Assembly: GCA_030068075.1 (NCBI GenBank)
Contig: CM057835.1
Location: forward strand, 43,940,215-44,004,214
Source: Paguma larvata
Taxonomy: Eukaryota; Chordata; Mammalia; Carnivora; Viverridae
Length of the DNA: 64,000 nucleotides
Direction of reading: 5' to 3'
Below are positions 1-12,774 of the stretch, piece after piece; position 1 is the first letter of the stretch; every line of letters begins with the position of its first letter. Made by a program: the position numbers and the translations under genes. The notes beneath the pieces were generated by a model. That model searched no databases, was not told the DNA's origin, and was given only the letters and a program-made list of their open reading frames with translations.

Positions 1-341
1 TCATGCAATTCAGTGAATAGTAACTACCATTAGAGCAGCTGTCCTCCATAGGCTGGACTGTGACCTCTGCCTGTTACTCCAGGGACGGCATGGCGGGTTC
101 AACTCTGTGTCCAGAGCCACCGTGCCTCCATGAGCATTAACGTCTTTGGGACTCTGTTTCTCCGTTTGTAACAAGGGACGTTGATCTAGGTCACCCTGGA
201 GATCTTTCACTTCAACAGGTGTGGTCGGCTGTTGAAGAAGAGGTGCGGTGACAGTTCGAAGTGACAGAATGACTAACAGAAAGCCTCTTGAGTCGACAAC
301 ACTGACTGGTTCCTCTTGTCGTCTCTGCTTATCCTCCTTCG

Positions 342-490
342 CACTGGTTCTCAACTTTGCTGTTTATCGGACTGACTTGGGGAGATGCGCGGGCCCCAAC
401 TCTAAGCAGAAATCACATCCGAATACCTGGCAATATTTTTTAAAAGCTCCTGGGGTGATTCCAGTGTGCGGCCAGGGTTAAGAACCACTG
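342..490. mobile_element. hAT-type MER DNA transposon fossil
   Basis: The segment is bounded by near-perfect terminal inverted repeats, CACTGGTTCTCAAC at 342-355 and GTTAAGAACCACTG at 477-490 (12 of 14 positions pair). Such ends are typical of short non-autonomous hAT-Charlie elements (MER3/MER5-like). The interior AAAGCTCCTGGGGTGATT also resembles that group. There is no open frame, and I cannot see a convincing 8-bp target duplication. The exact family is uncertain. Confidence 0.6.
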
Positions 491-1744
491 CTATATGCAA
501 ATAACAGAGTCAAAGGCAAGGCAGAGGAGGAAGGCTTGGGATAAGCCCCAAGCTGCGTCTCTGAGGAGATGGGACTTCAGGTACACTGTTCCATTCAGTC
601 TTCCTTATAAATGTGCTCTTTTTCTTAACATCGCTGGAGAGCAGAGCTTGACATCAGTCCCCATCAGCCTCAGAACCGAACTGAAACTCCTTGACCTGGC
701 TTAATATAGCTCTTTAGGATCTAACTGCTACTCCAGCTTCATTTTTCGGTCAGCCTGACTCTGCCCCAGTAATCACATGCCAGGTTTCTTCCAGTTTCAG
801 GCCTTTGTATCTTCCCTAACCCTCTCCTTTCTTACCGGACCTTACCTGCCATCCCAGTACTTGGCCAGCCTCTGCTTGTTCTTCAGGTCTCCAGTGGACT
901 TCCTCTCTCTTTCATGCCTCCCCAAAGTGTGAGTTGGGTGCTCCTCCTGTGTACTCCCCGTCACCCACTCTATCCCCCCAGTGACACACTGTACTTGATC
1001 TGCATTCCCAACCCCACAGACTGTTAAATTCCACAAAATGCCACAAAAGCAAAGAATGTGTGGTTTATTCACCACTGCATTCCCTAGAATAAATGAATAG
1101 CGGAATGACTGAACAATAAAGGGATATTCTTAAGGAACCAAGTCACAGTAAATTAAAGAAATCAAGTCCTATGAATGAATGCACAAAAAATAATCTTAAT
1201 GACTGACTAACACTCAGACAGGTTATATAAGGCCTTATCCCTACACCTATACTCTTTCATTTAAGACCATTCGTTAATTCCAGACAGGAGGGGCCAAAGT
1301 GGGGAACCAGACTGACTTTCCACAACAAGGAGCTTAATTTCCTTGGAGATTTGATCTTACATTATTGGTTCCATAAATAATAATCAACAGAATGTTAATA
1401 TTAAAAAGCAAGAGAAATATATTTCAATTATTTTAATGCATATTTTAGTGAAACTTTATCTTACTAGTTAATGAAACATTTACAGATAAATTGATAGGAT
1501 GTTTGAGATTTACTATAAAATTTCCAGCGGGGGAGAGGGAACAGTAGAAGTATAGGTGAAACAAGCGAGATCAAGAATTGATAGCTTTTTGAAGCTGGGT
1601 GGATATATGGGGCATTCATTATATAATTTTATTTGCTTTGCCCTACTTTGAAATTGTCCAAAGCAAAATGTTAAAACAAAAATGTAAAAAAATACAATTG
1701 CGGAAGGAAGTTTTTCTCAGCGTTGCTATTTGGTTCAGTGGGTG

Positions 1745-1757
1745 CTCTCTCTCTCTC

Positions 1758-1803
<46 letters not shown>
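1745..1803. repeat. (TC)n(CA)n microsatellite
   Basis: A compound dinucleotide tract: about 30 bases of CT repeats followed by about 30 bases of CA repeats, running into CACGCACGCG. It produces spurious frames on both strands and is likely length-polymorphic. Confidence 0.95.
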
Positions 1804-1807
<4 letters not shown>

Positions 1808-2039
1808 GCGGCAGCCATATATCACCCCAAGCCAACTTGGTCTTGGTCAGTTGGAAAACAGGAATGGCCTCCAAGGTTAGTAAACTGTAATCAGTTCCAC
1901 ACAGTTTTCAGGCACCAGAGTTTACAAATCTCTGCAGTTTGATTTGTAACTCCATTCATACGTCCACAAGAAATACAGCCTCTGCCGATTTCCCCCCTTA
2001 TTTGCTTAGCCAAACAATGCTTTTCCACGGGACATTCAA

Positions 2040-2900
2040 AACCTACCCCGGGACGCCATTTTACGATCCCTGGCACCGCCCCGCCCTTGCACGTTGTTTT
2101 CACAGCTCAGAACGTGCTTCCTTTCAAAGTTAGCAGAAGTTGGCAGTGTAACGCCGCCTTTTACTACGGAACATTCGGTACGGTGCTTCACGTACGTACG
2201 GGCCTCCCTCTTCTCGGAGAGGCCTTGCTCCTCAGACAGGAATGCGCTTTGGCGCGGCCCACGGGGTCTTCCAGGCCACAAGCCTGGCCCTGCTCTCCAC
2301 AGCCCCTACCCTCTCTGCCCGCGCCCAGACCACACGGCTTATGGGCTTATGCCGTGAGCGGGGGCTCGTGCCGAGAGCGGGGCCAGGCGGGCTTTCCCGC
2401 CGTCTCTGGGTCTTTCCCTTCCTCCCCCTGGTCCGCCATGCGCACCCTCCCGGGCGGGCGGCGCGAGCTGGCGGCCAAGGTTCCGGCCCGTCGCCCCCGC
2501 CTGGCTGCTGGGGGCGCTCTCACCCGCCGGGTGACGGCCAGCCCTCCTTCCTCAGCATTCATCCTTTTTCATCTTGAGTGATTCAGCCTGGAGACCCCCA
2601 CTTGCCCCACTGCGTCGCCCATGGGCCGCGGCCACCTCTGGGCCGCTGATCGGATTTCCCTCCAGCTCTTCCCTTTCCCTCCAGCTCTTTTCTTTGCGTC
2701 TCCTGTTTCGGCCATATGATTCGAAAGTGCTTCTGATCGCACCTCTTTGTGTCCAGTTTTCCATATCTGCCAGAGGTGGGGGAGTTTTCATCCTAAAAAC
2801 CTTTCGGGTGGCGCGTCTCACCTACCTGGCCAAGGTCTATCACGATACACTTAAGCCCCGATTGGTCCTTCGGCCCCGCGAATCCTATGCTTTGTAGCAC
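2040..2900. promoter_or_regulatory. Intronic CpG island, candidate promoter
   Basis: I counted roughly 65 CpG dinucleotides in about 860 bp, against very few in the flanking intron. The densest part is 2340-2530. Visible motifs are a GC box CCGCCCCGCCC (2076-2086), a YY1-like AAAATGGCGTC on the minus strand (2062-2052), and a CCAAT box on the minus strand (GGACCAATCGG near 2860). It lies about 2.4 kb upstream of a KCTD1 exon that encodes the middle of the BTB domain. It is therefore not the promoter of the 257-residue form. It could be an alternative or antisense promoter or an enhancer. Open frames across it show no family I recognise. Confidence 0.6.
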
Positions 2901-3124
2901 CTGCAGTCTTCCGAGGTCTGCTTTCTTTTTGTTTGCTAGTTTGGGACACTTTCTCTTGCTGAGTTCTTATTGAGCGCGCCATGACTCCACTTGAATTTCT
3001 CATCAACCTCGAGAAAAGGGACAATTTTATAAAAGATACATTTTATAAGAGAAATGGAGACACAGAGAAGTCGATAGTGGAGATTACAGCTAGTGAAGGA
3101 CCGAGCCAAATTCCCCTCACCGCT

Positions 3125-3205
3125 CCATTCATCCTTTACTCACCCACTTCGTAGAGACTTACTGATGACTCATTCTGTGCCAGGGTACGTTCAGGTCTAG
3201 ATTTT
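3125..3205 (-). repeat. L2 3'-end fragment (antisense, weak)
   Basis: The phrases TTCATCCTTTACTCACCCA and ATTCTGTGCCAGGGTACGTTC resemble the reversed L2 3' end (usual form: a TTCATTC tail followed by TATGTGCCAGGCACTG). The copy is short and strongly diverged. Confidence 0.4.
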
Positions 3206-3454
3206 GAAAAAGAACACTTAAGGAAAAAAAGCATAGAATTTACTTAATAAAATATTAACTTTTCCTCTCTTACTAAAGCGGCTTGCAGTCATTGATACCA
3301 AGGTATTTCAGGCCACAGAAAATAATACACACTTGGATTTCATTGCGAAGCTCTTGCTGAACAAACAAGATAGAAAGTAAAAACTCTAGACCAAAAGCTT
3401 TCCTTCAATAGTAGTAATTCTTTTCATTCCAGTCATTGTAGGGAGGCCCCTTTA

Positions 3455-3640
3455 AGATCAAACAGTGCACGAATTCCCCAGTGCTACTTAACTAGTTGGG
3501 CAAGTTACTCATCATTTTGAGTTATTTCTTCATCCGTAAGAGGAGGATAATGGATTTATTACATAAAGTGCTAAGGATAGTGCAAGCTATCTGGACAGCA
3601 GTTTATAAATATAATTCCCTTTTCTTCCTCTGTCAACTAT
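3455..3640 (+). repeat. MIR element
   Basis: It carries the MIR core order: TTGGGCAAGTTACTCATC, then a TTTCTTCATCCGTAAGAGG stretch, then GGATAATGG, then an AAAGTGCTAAGGATAGTGC block. All are diverged versions of the tRNA-derived mammalian-wide SINE, on the same strand as KCTD1. Confidence 0.6.
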
Positions 3641-5258
3641 AAATTTATCATGTTAACAATCAAGAATAAATCTTTTAATAATAAGCAAACAAGTTTTGTC
3701 CATTCCCATCCTATACCAAACTGTCCCGGAAACACTATAAATAAATGACTAAGTGTATTTTAGTCTCAGTGCCTCTTTATGTAGCCTGTTTGAGTGATGT
3801 GTTCGTGGGAAATGAATGACAAGGTTGCATGCAGTCAGAACCCTGGGGTGCTTGCGATCCACGCCCTGGATAAAATTGTGGAAGGAAGGAATCGGGAATC
3901 ACCCTCTATTCATGGAAAGTTGGACAAAAACATTAGCTTGAGAAGAATAAATTGAGTTTTAGAAACATGACCTGACTGTAATCAGTTGCTTTCTTCTTTG
4001 CACTTACTACCTTCAGCTAGGACATGAGTTTCCTAATTCTCTATAAAAGATTTGTATTGAAACGAATTCCTGAGCTTTTCTATTTTGGGAGGGAAGAGGA
4101 ACAGCTTTCTATTGGTTGGTTGGTTGGCTGACATTCTTGACTCAGCCTTACCTCTGTCACATTTCAACCTAAGATTAGAAAATTCACAATTTCAAAAATG
4201 TCTTCAAAGCAGTAAGATGAGGTTCCAGATCAGAGACAGAGTCTATGAGTTCCAAAAAAGCTTTTCCTTAAAAAAAACGGAGCCATTCGCCTGCCTACAC
4301 TGTTACTGAAAAGTACAATGCACCGATTGGTCAAGGAAGCGATTTCTAGGGTGTAAGTTCTCCTTTCTGATATAGGATATTTGTGTGTCATTAGCCAGCC
4401 ATCTACATGTTCGTGGTCCGCATGTGGCCCCTTTCTACTAACTGAGTATATACTACAGGACATAGTTTCAGCCATCAGCCATCCTTAAAGGGCTGGATGG
4501 TAATGAGCGGATGCAGACTGCTTTACTGCAGCGCACTGTTCAAATGTTAACTCTGTAAATGGGAAAGCATACTGGGGATTCCTGTTTTTAAAAATTACCC
4601 ATAGCCACTCATGTTCCAGAACTAGGTCATATTTTGGGGGTGGTCACCTATTTATTTTTTATAATGATGCCTGGCTGTTACAAATGAGTTTTGCTGAGAC
4701 CTCAGAAACTAGACTGTATATTGTTAATGGAAAACATATCCTTCTGGACAAGCGATACTTTGTATGATTCCTTTCCATAATTAGATGTAGATGTTAGCAT
4801 ATAGGCATTGCTTTCTGTTTGGAGAGTTTGTGATTCATGGGTGGGGAAAGCTCAGAAAACAGATTTCTTAAAAACAAAATTGCTTTCCTTGTAAGTCTGT
4901 TTAAAAGACACTTTGGAGCAATGACATTTTTTAAAAGGAGCCGAGAAGGTGGTTTTAAGTAACCTAGGGGAAAGACATGCTCCTCCATCACAGTGACAGC
5001 ACTTAGCCATAATCACCATGTCAGGGACATTTTCTTTACAGGTAACAGACAGTGAATAAAAGGATTTACTTGAGAAAGCCTGAAACTGTTTTGAATTGCC
5101 TGGTCCTGAAATATTTATCAAGCAAGGACCAGCACCTCTCAGAGAACCGTAACTACATAACGGGTGATTTTTCCTGACTGCCATCTTGGAAACAGCTCTC
5201 TTTGACGGTGACACGAAACGGTAGCTCTTAGTATTAGTGGCCAGACAATTGATTCTAA

Positions 5259-5450
<192 letters not shown>

Positions 5451-5869
5451 TAAATTACCAGTAGCATAAATATGTGATTTGTTTTGATGTGCTCCCCAAA
5501 AATATTTCAAGTTCTACATTTTTAACATATACTGACTCTAATGGCATCAGAGGTCTCTGACATGGTTATACTGTCTTCATGAAATAGAGTATATTGGCCT
5601 TAAAGTTTTCTGTGACCAAAAAGGAGGACGGATTTTGTTTAAAGATTGAATTATAATTTATTTAACACATTGAAAATGAGTTGATTAAATTCCAGGCTTA
5701 TTTCTGATAAGCCTTAGTGAGGTAGAAAATAAAAGGAAACCTCCTTAGCTTAATAGGCTTTCTGTCTCAGATATTTAAAGCAAGCATTATACCTAACAGT
5801 AAAATTTTAAAATCGTCCCCTTTGAAGTTAGTAACAAGTGTTATTGTTAGTCTCACATTGTGCTGGCAA

Positions 5870-7780
5870 CTGTAGGCAGTGGAATCAGACAAGAAGAACA
5901 AATAGAGAGTATTAATATTGCAAGGAAATACACAAAAATGTAATCTTTAGAGCCATTAATATTCTCTAAAAATATTCTAAAGAATCAACTAAATACGGTT
6001 AGAATTAATGAAGAACTCATTAAGGCATCTACTTTCAGAATCAGTATATCATAATCAAAACCAATAGCTTTCCTACAAAATAGCAAGAGCCAATGATAAG
6101 ATATAATAGAAAAATGTACCACGCACAAAGCAACAAAATTTATAAGACCCAGGAATAAACCTAACAAGACATGGGCAAAGTCTAATTAAGAAAACTGTAA
6201 ATCTCTATGTACAGGAATAACAGAAGATGACCAAATGATGTCTTCCTGGCTGGGAAGCCTCAATATTGTTCAGATGTCACCTGTCCCTAAATTATAAATT
6301 CAGACAAACCCATTTAAGTCACAGATATTTTAAAAAATGAGATTTGATCCATTTGTAAAGTTTATGTAGAAGAAAATAGCTTAAAAATAGCTAAATAGGG
6401 GCGCCTGGGTGGCTCAGTCCGTTAAGCATCAGACTCTTGATTTCAGCTCAGGTCCGTGATCTCACAGTTCGTGAGTTCGAGCTCCGAATTTGGCTCTGCG
6501 CTGACAGCTTGGGATTCTGTCTCTCCCTTTCTCTCTGCCCCTCTCCAGCTCACACAGGTGTGCACCCTCCCGCTCTCTCTCTTTCTCTGTCTCTGTCTCT
6601 CAAAAAAAAGAATAGCTAAGTAAATTATTGCAGATAATAACGGTGGTAATGGTGGGCTGTGGCGGATGGTCCTACCAGACATCAAAATCAAAACATACTA
6701 GAGTAATTAAAAAGTGTGATCCCGACTGGGCTGAAATTGACAGAAAGATCAATGGAGAAGAACAGGTCTGGAGACCGATGTGTGTGTAAAGGAATTCGAT
6801 ACATTATAAAGGTGGTATTTCATTCAGTGGGAAAATAAAGGAATAATCAGTAACCGACACTGAGATAGTTGGCACAGAGACATTTGAAAAAAAATGTAAA
6901 GCCAAGCCTTATCTCATGTTCACAAATATTCCAGAAATAAACATAAAAATTAAAATTATAACATTAGAAAATAATATTAAGGAATTTCTGAAAGTGCAAT
7001 TTTGAGGCAGAGAAGGCCTACCTAAGGAAGACTTAATACCCATGATGTAGCCTTTAAAATTTTTTTTTTTTTAATTAAAGACACCATATACAAACAAAAG
7101 ACAAGCGTTAGACTACAGGAAATATTTGCAGTAAAAAATTAATATCATTAATAAGCATTCCTAAAACCTATAAGAAACATACAAACAACCCACTGGGGAA
7201 CACTTTTAGATATAAACAAAAATATCCCAAAGAAAAAAAATAGAAGTTGCCAATAAACAGGTGAGAAGGAAAGATATTTAATCTCTAGTATCCAAGGAAC
7301 AAAACTTCACACGCCCCTTTTTATCTATCAGATCGGCAACTATTTTAAAAATTGGTAACTGTACAGTGTTGGGGATATACATCGTGGTTGGGAATAAACA
7401 TTTTTGGAGGGCAATTCAGCAGTTATTAAATTTTCAATCATACATACTCTTTGATCTAGCAATTCCAGTCCATTAGTTTATTTTCTAGAAATAGTCACAT
7501 AAATATGCGAAGATGCATGTACATAGAATGTTTATTTGTACTCATGTTTGTGATGGGGAAAACGCGACACGACTGAAAAAATGTTCGGCAGTGGCAGAGG
7601 CTTCACAAATAGCTCTTATTATCTGATGTGCGGAGGGGGAAAAATCACCAGGATTTTATCATTCAGTGAAAATACTAAGTTGCATCATATGTATAGCCAT
7701 ACTGGTTATTTCTGTAAAAAATTGTGTGTATATGTGTATAAATACACGGAAAAAGATCTCGAAGATTAGATCCCAAATTG
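5870..7780 (+). mobile_element. L1M fossil, end of ORF2 and 3' part
   Basis: This A-rich stretch follows the order of the far end of LINE-1 ORF2. Recognisable phrases are AGGAATAAACCTAACAAG (near 6150), AAGATCAATGGAGAAGAACA (near 6748) and the motif TTTGATCTAGCAATTCCAG (near 7450). It is full of stops and indels, so it is dead. A felid SINE (6398-6610) interrupts it, which dates the L1 as older. The boundaries are approximate. Confidence 0.65.
6398..6610 (+). mobile_element. Can-SINE (tRNA-Lys derived)
   Basis: It starts GGGGCGCCTGGGTGGCTCAG, has a CT-rich middle and ends in an A run. It is flanked by the target duplication AATAGCTAAATA (6386-6397) and AATAGCTAAGTA (6611-6622). It lies inside the L1 fossil and is one of only two SINEs in the KCTD1 sense direction here. 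Confidence 0.95.
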
Positions 7781-8936
7781 AGAGGGGTTCAGGGGGCCTT
7801 TCGTCCATCCTCTCCTTCAGGGTTTTGAACAAATGCACCTGCCAAGTAGACATTTGGTGAGAAAATGGGAGAGAAAGAGTAGGAATTGCAACTGGCGTGC
7901 GCAGTTCCCAGCAGCCCTGGAATAAGCCTGAGGACCAGCATGTCCCTGTGGCGACAGCAGTGCCCGGGGGCCTCTCAGAGAGTATGCCTCTGACCACACT
8001 GAGTGTGATTTACGATTTAAAGATACAGGAAGTTGGTTTGTGCAACATGACTCCTTATGAAAGTAAGCTACTCTGTCAACGATGATCTCTTCCAACACAG
8101 GAAGGAAAACATATTGAGAGTCTGTTTCTCATATGGCACCTTCCTACAGGGCTTTCAAGGGTAATTTTCGGTGTGTCATTTTTTCTTCCTGTGCCAGCTT
8201 TTGAACGTCTTTCCGGTCTTCCCCTCACGCCACTTGGTTCACTGGCAAGCCAAAGTGAAGGCCAGAGTGAAGTCTCCTACACGTGGCCCTCAGTGTAAAC
8301 CTGGGGACGCCCCTGCTCAGGGAGCAGAGAGAGCTGGCCGGGTTTAGGCAGCAGGCCCCCACACCAGCTGCAGGCAGAACAGAGAGCTAGGAAGAGTGTC
8401 AGGACTGCTTCTAGAAAGCAGGCGCTGGCCCCATGCAGAGACAGGAGGTGGAGTTGAGTTCTGCGCCAGACACAGGGAGTGAGGGGAGTCAGGAGAAGGA
8501 GGGGGCCTGCTGGACGTAGGCACAGACTTCGGCAGTGGCCCCAGCCAGTAACCGGACCTGGTGCCTCAGATGTCAGGCATTCACCAACCAGGTCTGGACT
8601 CCCTGTTTTAGAGAGCGAGTAAGTGAGTAGAGGGAGGAAGACTGAAAGTGTGAGATGGCGGCAGTTGGAAGGGCGGTGGCAACGGTTTCCGACTCGCTCG
8701 TGTTTTCCTGGGAGGAGTGCAGTGGCCTTGGGGAAAGGAAATATCCCTTTCAGTTCTGTTTTAAGGGGATTGCATTTCTTGATGCCCACCCAGAATCTCT
8801 ACCTGGATAGTTCTTTGGGTCCTTACACTGCCCAGTCACGAGGTGCCTGCCTCCACCTCCCCCCATCCCCCCTCCCCCCACCATGGAACCTGCTCCCTTG
8901 TTTTGTGTCCCATCTCCATAAAAAACCTCAGAATCT
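7781..8936. other. Intronic sequence, nothing recognised
   Basis: Unique-looking intron sequence. A 170-codon minus-strand frame (8277-8789) is leucine- and proline-rich with no domain I know. A C-rich run at 8857-8882 is noted among the findings. Confidence 0.5.
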
Positions 8937-9150
8937 GGGGGCACCTGGGTGGCTTAGTTGAGCGTCTGACTTCGGCTCAGGTCATGATCTCACAGCTCGT
9001 GAGTTTGAACCCGGCATCAGGCTCTGTGCTGACAGCTCGGAGCCTGGAGCTTGCTTTGGATTCTGTGTCTCCCTCTCTCTCTGCCCCTCCCCTGCTCACA
9101 CTCTGTCTCTCTGTCTTTCTTAAAAATAAGTAAAACATTAAAAAAAAACA
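8937..9150 (+). mobile_element. Can-SINE (tRNA-Lys derived)
   Basis: It starts GGGGGCACCTGGGTGGCTTA and ends with TAAAAATAAGTAAAACATTA plus an A run. The short duplication TCAGAATC flanks it (8928-8935 and 9153-9160). It is in sense orientation within the KCTD1 intron, so its tail would be part of the pre-mRNA. Confidence 0.92.
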
Positions 9151-9427
9151 TGTCAGAATCCACCTACCTGCTCTAGGCAGGAACCTGGAAGTCATTCTGC
9201 ACTTTTTCCTCTTCTTCACCGCCCACACATGGTCCATCAGTGAGCCAGTCCGTAGTACCTTCCAGATAGTTCTCCCCTCGGTTCACCCCTCTCGCCCCAT
9301 CTCCCTAACCAAGGCGCAGCTTTCTGGATGACTGGGAGTGCCTTCATAATTGGTTTCCCTCTCTCACCTTTTCCCCCTCTTCCCCACTCTCCATGTTGAA
9401 ACTCAGAGACACTTTTTCTCATTAGAC

Positions 9428-9608
9428 TTTTTTTTTGATGTTTATTTATTTTTGCGAGAGAGTGTGTATGTGTGCAAGCTGGGAAGGGGCAGAGAGAGGG
9501 AGGGAGAGGGAGAATCGACTCGGGCCTCAAACTCATAAACCACAAGATCATGGCCTGAGTCGAAATCAAGAGTGGGGTGCTCAGCCGACTGAGCTTCACA
9601 GGCGCCCC
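9428..9608 (-). mobile_element. Can-SINE, antisense
   Basis: A T run and GATGTTTATTTATTTTTG open the copy. It closes with CTGAGCTTCACAGGCGCCCC, the reversed tRNA-like head with small deletions. Imperfect copies of CTCATTAGACTTTT flank it. Confidence 0.9.
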
Positions 9609-9800
9609 TCTCAGACTTTTTATTTTGAGATCACTGTAGACTCTCATGCAGTTGTAAGAAATAATAGAGAGACCCTTGGTTGCCCAATTCCCCCTGGTAG
9701 TGACATCTTGCAAAATGGCAGTACAACAGCACAACCAGGTTGTTGACATTGACATAGTCAAGACAGAATGTTTCCATCATGGCAACGATCCCTCCTGTTG
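9609..9800. repeat. L1M 3'-region fragment
   Basis: The stretch with TTTTGAGATCACTGTAGACT, GTTGTAAGAAATAATAGAGA and GTGACATCTTGCAAAATGGC resembles a widely dispersed old L1 3' segment. It is diverged and short, and the orientation is uncertain. Confidence 0.45.
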
Positions 9801-10954
9801 CCCTTTGATAGCCATACCCTCTCCCTTTGCCCATCCTCCACTGTCTCCCACCCCATCGCTGGCCACAGGATACTTTTGGAAAAAAAATCGTGTATCATGT
9901 AAGCTCCTGCTTACGGCTGCGCAGAGGCTTCCTGTCCATTGTTCATCCGGGAGAGCATTGCACCCTCGCCAGAGCCCACGAGGCCCGGAAGGCTCTGCTC
10001 CCGCTCCCCTTGACTCTGATCCCACGCATACGCCCTACAGGACGTTTCTTAGTCCTGCAAATATACCATCTTCTTATTCCCTTCAAAGAGACCATTCGGT
10101 CTGCCTATTGCTCTTCTCCTGGCCTTTGTTCGTCGTGTAGGGCTCGTCGTATTCATCACTAAGCCATCCGTGCCTAGTCCAGCCTAGGTGTGCCTGTCCC
10201 TGTGATTCTCCGTGGTCACACGCAGTACATTTGCAATTTTTCGTCTCCATTGTTGAGCGTCGTATACCCAGCTATAAGTTACACATGCGTTTGGCTGCCG
10301 GTGTGGGAATCCCCAATCAGCAGTGCCTTAAAAACTCATGGAGATGTGTTCTGTTCTCACATAAGAAGTCAGAGGTCCGCGTTATGGACAGTGGTATCTG
10401 CTCAGTGGCGTCATCAAGGACCAGAACTCTCTGTTTTTGTTTGGCCATCCTCAGCGTTGATGCTTTGGCCTCACGCTTGTCACCTCAAGGTCATAAGGAG
10501 CCTGCCACAGCTCCAGACATCACAGCCTCATTCGAGGCAGGAAAATGAGGCAAAAGTCTTTTTAACTCAGAAGATTTTGTCCTTGTCAGAAGATTCCCCG
10601 GTAGACTTTCCCTTTATAGGTCATTGGCTAGAATTGAGTCTCCCCCAGATGCAAAGGAGTCTGAGAAAGTAACGGTTTTCTTTTTTAGCCGCTACAGCGA
10701 GAGAAACAGGCAAGGGCCAGGGGCTGGGAATAGTCGTTGGGGAAGCTGGCCTGGCCAGCAGCGGCTGTAGCGCTGGCGCAGCCTTGCCACCTACCGAGCA
10801 TGTAAATATCCGTGGCATGAGTGAATGAGCGCACAGGTGGGTAAGTGAATGAGTGCAGTGAGCCCCACGTTCACACCAGATTCTGGTTTGTACCTCAGGA
10901 TGTACTTCCTTATATTCGAACTCTGGATATTTTATGTAGATACCACGACTCTCT

Positions 10955-11050
10955 ACTTTGCAAGACTCTCCCAGGCAGGGACAATTTTATGTTTTTCTAA
11001 AGGACATTGTGTGCTGGGCACATAGCATTACTTAGTATTAATTAACTTAA
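10955..11050 (+). repeat. L2 3'-end fragment
   Basis: CAGGCAGGGACAATTTTATG followed by TGTGTGCTGGGCACATAGCA matches the order of the L2 3' end (GGGCAGGGACTGTGTC, then TGGCACATAGTAGG). It is short and diverged. Confidence 0.5.
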
Positions 11051-11165
11051 ATATAGCAGAAAAGGGTCCGAAAAGTCACAGGGGACCAGAAGCTAAGTGT
11101 AAGTAGGCAATACACTATTTAATTTATAGGACTAAATGGGAGATATAAGATGTGTATGTATATAT

Positions 11166-11387
11166 TTTTTTATTTTTTTAATATTTTTTATTTATTATTG
11201 AGAGACAGAGAGAGACAGAGCATGAGCAGGGGAGGGAATAGAGAGAGGGAGACACAGAATCTGAAGAAGGCTCCAGGCTCTAAGCTGTCAGCACAGAGCC
11301 CGACGCGGGGCTCGAACTCACAAACTGCGAGACCATGACCTGACCCGAAGTCGGACACTCAAACGACCGAGCCTCCCAGGCGCCCCT
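11166..11387 (-). mobile_element. Can-SINE, antisense
   Basis: It opens with a T-rich tail, GAGAGACAGAGAGAGACAGA and GAGCATGAGCAGGGGAGGG. It closes GAGCCTCCCAGGCGCCCC. The copy is full length and moderately diverged. Confidence 0.93.
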
Positions 11388-12774
11388 AAAACTTGTATAT
11401 AATATCATCATCCTGAGGAACGTATGAGGGTAAAATATTAATTTGTAAGCCCATGATTAAAAGAGATGCCAACCCAGGAGTCTAAAACCCTGACAGGGAA
11501 TTGCACTTGGAACACGGTAACAGCCACTTGTTCTTAGTTGCACTACGTTCCAGAAATGGAGCTCGGTATTTTAAACACATTTAAACGTGGCAGGTGTTAT
11601 TTTTTTCTTCAAGACCATTCAAGTTAGACGCTGAGAGACAGACTTCCTCATGAGAGTTCAGCCGTGGCCGGTCCCTGAGGACAGTCCCGAGGTGGGCTAG
11701 GTCGGGACTGGCTGCTTCTCTGCAGCTTTCAAGCTCCCTCAGGATTCCAGAGCCTGGAAAGTCCTGCTCTCCATCAATTCTAAGTGCAAAACCCACCCTT
11801 GAATTGGCGAAGGTTTTGGCCGTGGCCCACACCTGGGAAGAGACAGAAAGTTCGTCGGATGAGACGCGTGTCTCGCAGGGCCCTGAAATGTTTTCCGCGG
11901 AACCTCTGGGCGACAGGCCGTAAATGATGGGGTGTTCCGGAAGCTGGGGGAGCAGCGGGAGGAGAATGGAAGCTGAGGTGGCCGTTTGCTCCCATGGCCG
12001 ATGTCGGAGCTACAGCAGTCTGTGCGAATCACAAACACAGACGCGCGCACAGTCACTCCGGCCCTGAATCACACAGTAGGTGCTTTCCTCCTTGTTACTT
12101 CCTGACCTTGGAGAAGGAACGCAGCGTGAGGAGAGAATCTGTCTGGACTGGGTTTGTTAGGGAAAGTGCTCCTCGACTTCCTGCTTCCCTCTCCAGCGTT
12201 TTGCTGCTGGGTTGAGCACACGCGTGGAATGTTGACATCACGGCATCCCGCGCCCCTTAAAATCCCATTCTGCAAATACGCTGTATGAGCTAGACACCCG
12301 CTTAACAGTTTAGGTGATTTCGTATTCCAGAACATCATTTAAGTGGCAGCTTCTTGTGTCCTGCTCCCACTGAAAGCCCCTGGAATCTGTTCTCTAAATA
12401 CGTGACTGTAGGGCTTCTCTACGCTGTTTATTATGGAGATGACTGTCCTTCCCTTCATCCCTCCCCCTCCTCCCCCGTTATACTGACGGGTTCATTGTCG
12501 CGTTACCTTCTGCTTACATCACATGTCGTACAGGGCGCGCACACACAGTTGTATTTCCCGGAACACCAGGAGTCCAGAACTCTGGCTCCCTGTTTGATTG
12601 GGAACCACAAAATTACCCCTCTCTAGCCTTTTATCCTGGACATCTTTGGTAAGCGTCCCTCGGGTTGCTAACCTCTTTCGTGGTCCCTGACAGATGCCCA
12701 CCCTTCCTAGATAAAGAAGAATTTGCTATCAGACAGCCCACCACTTACCTATCGCTGGCTTAAGTTTAAAAATG

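Noticed and set aside
2574..2897. 107-codon frame across the intronic CpG island as an alternative KCTD1 first exon
   Set aside because: It begins at TTG and not ATG, ends in a stop before any donor, and shows no similarity to KCTD1 isoform starts I know.
8277..8789. 170-codon minus-strand open frame
   Set aside because: Leucine/proline-rich frame inside a KCTD1 intron with no domain, splice context or promoter. It fits a chance frame.
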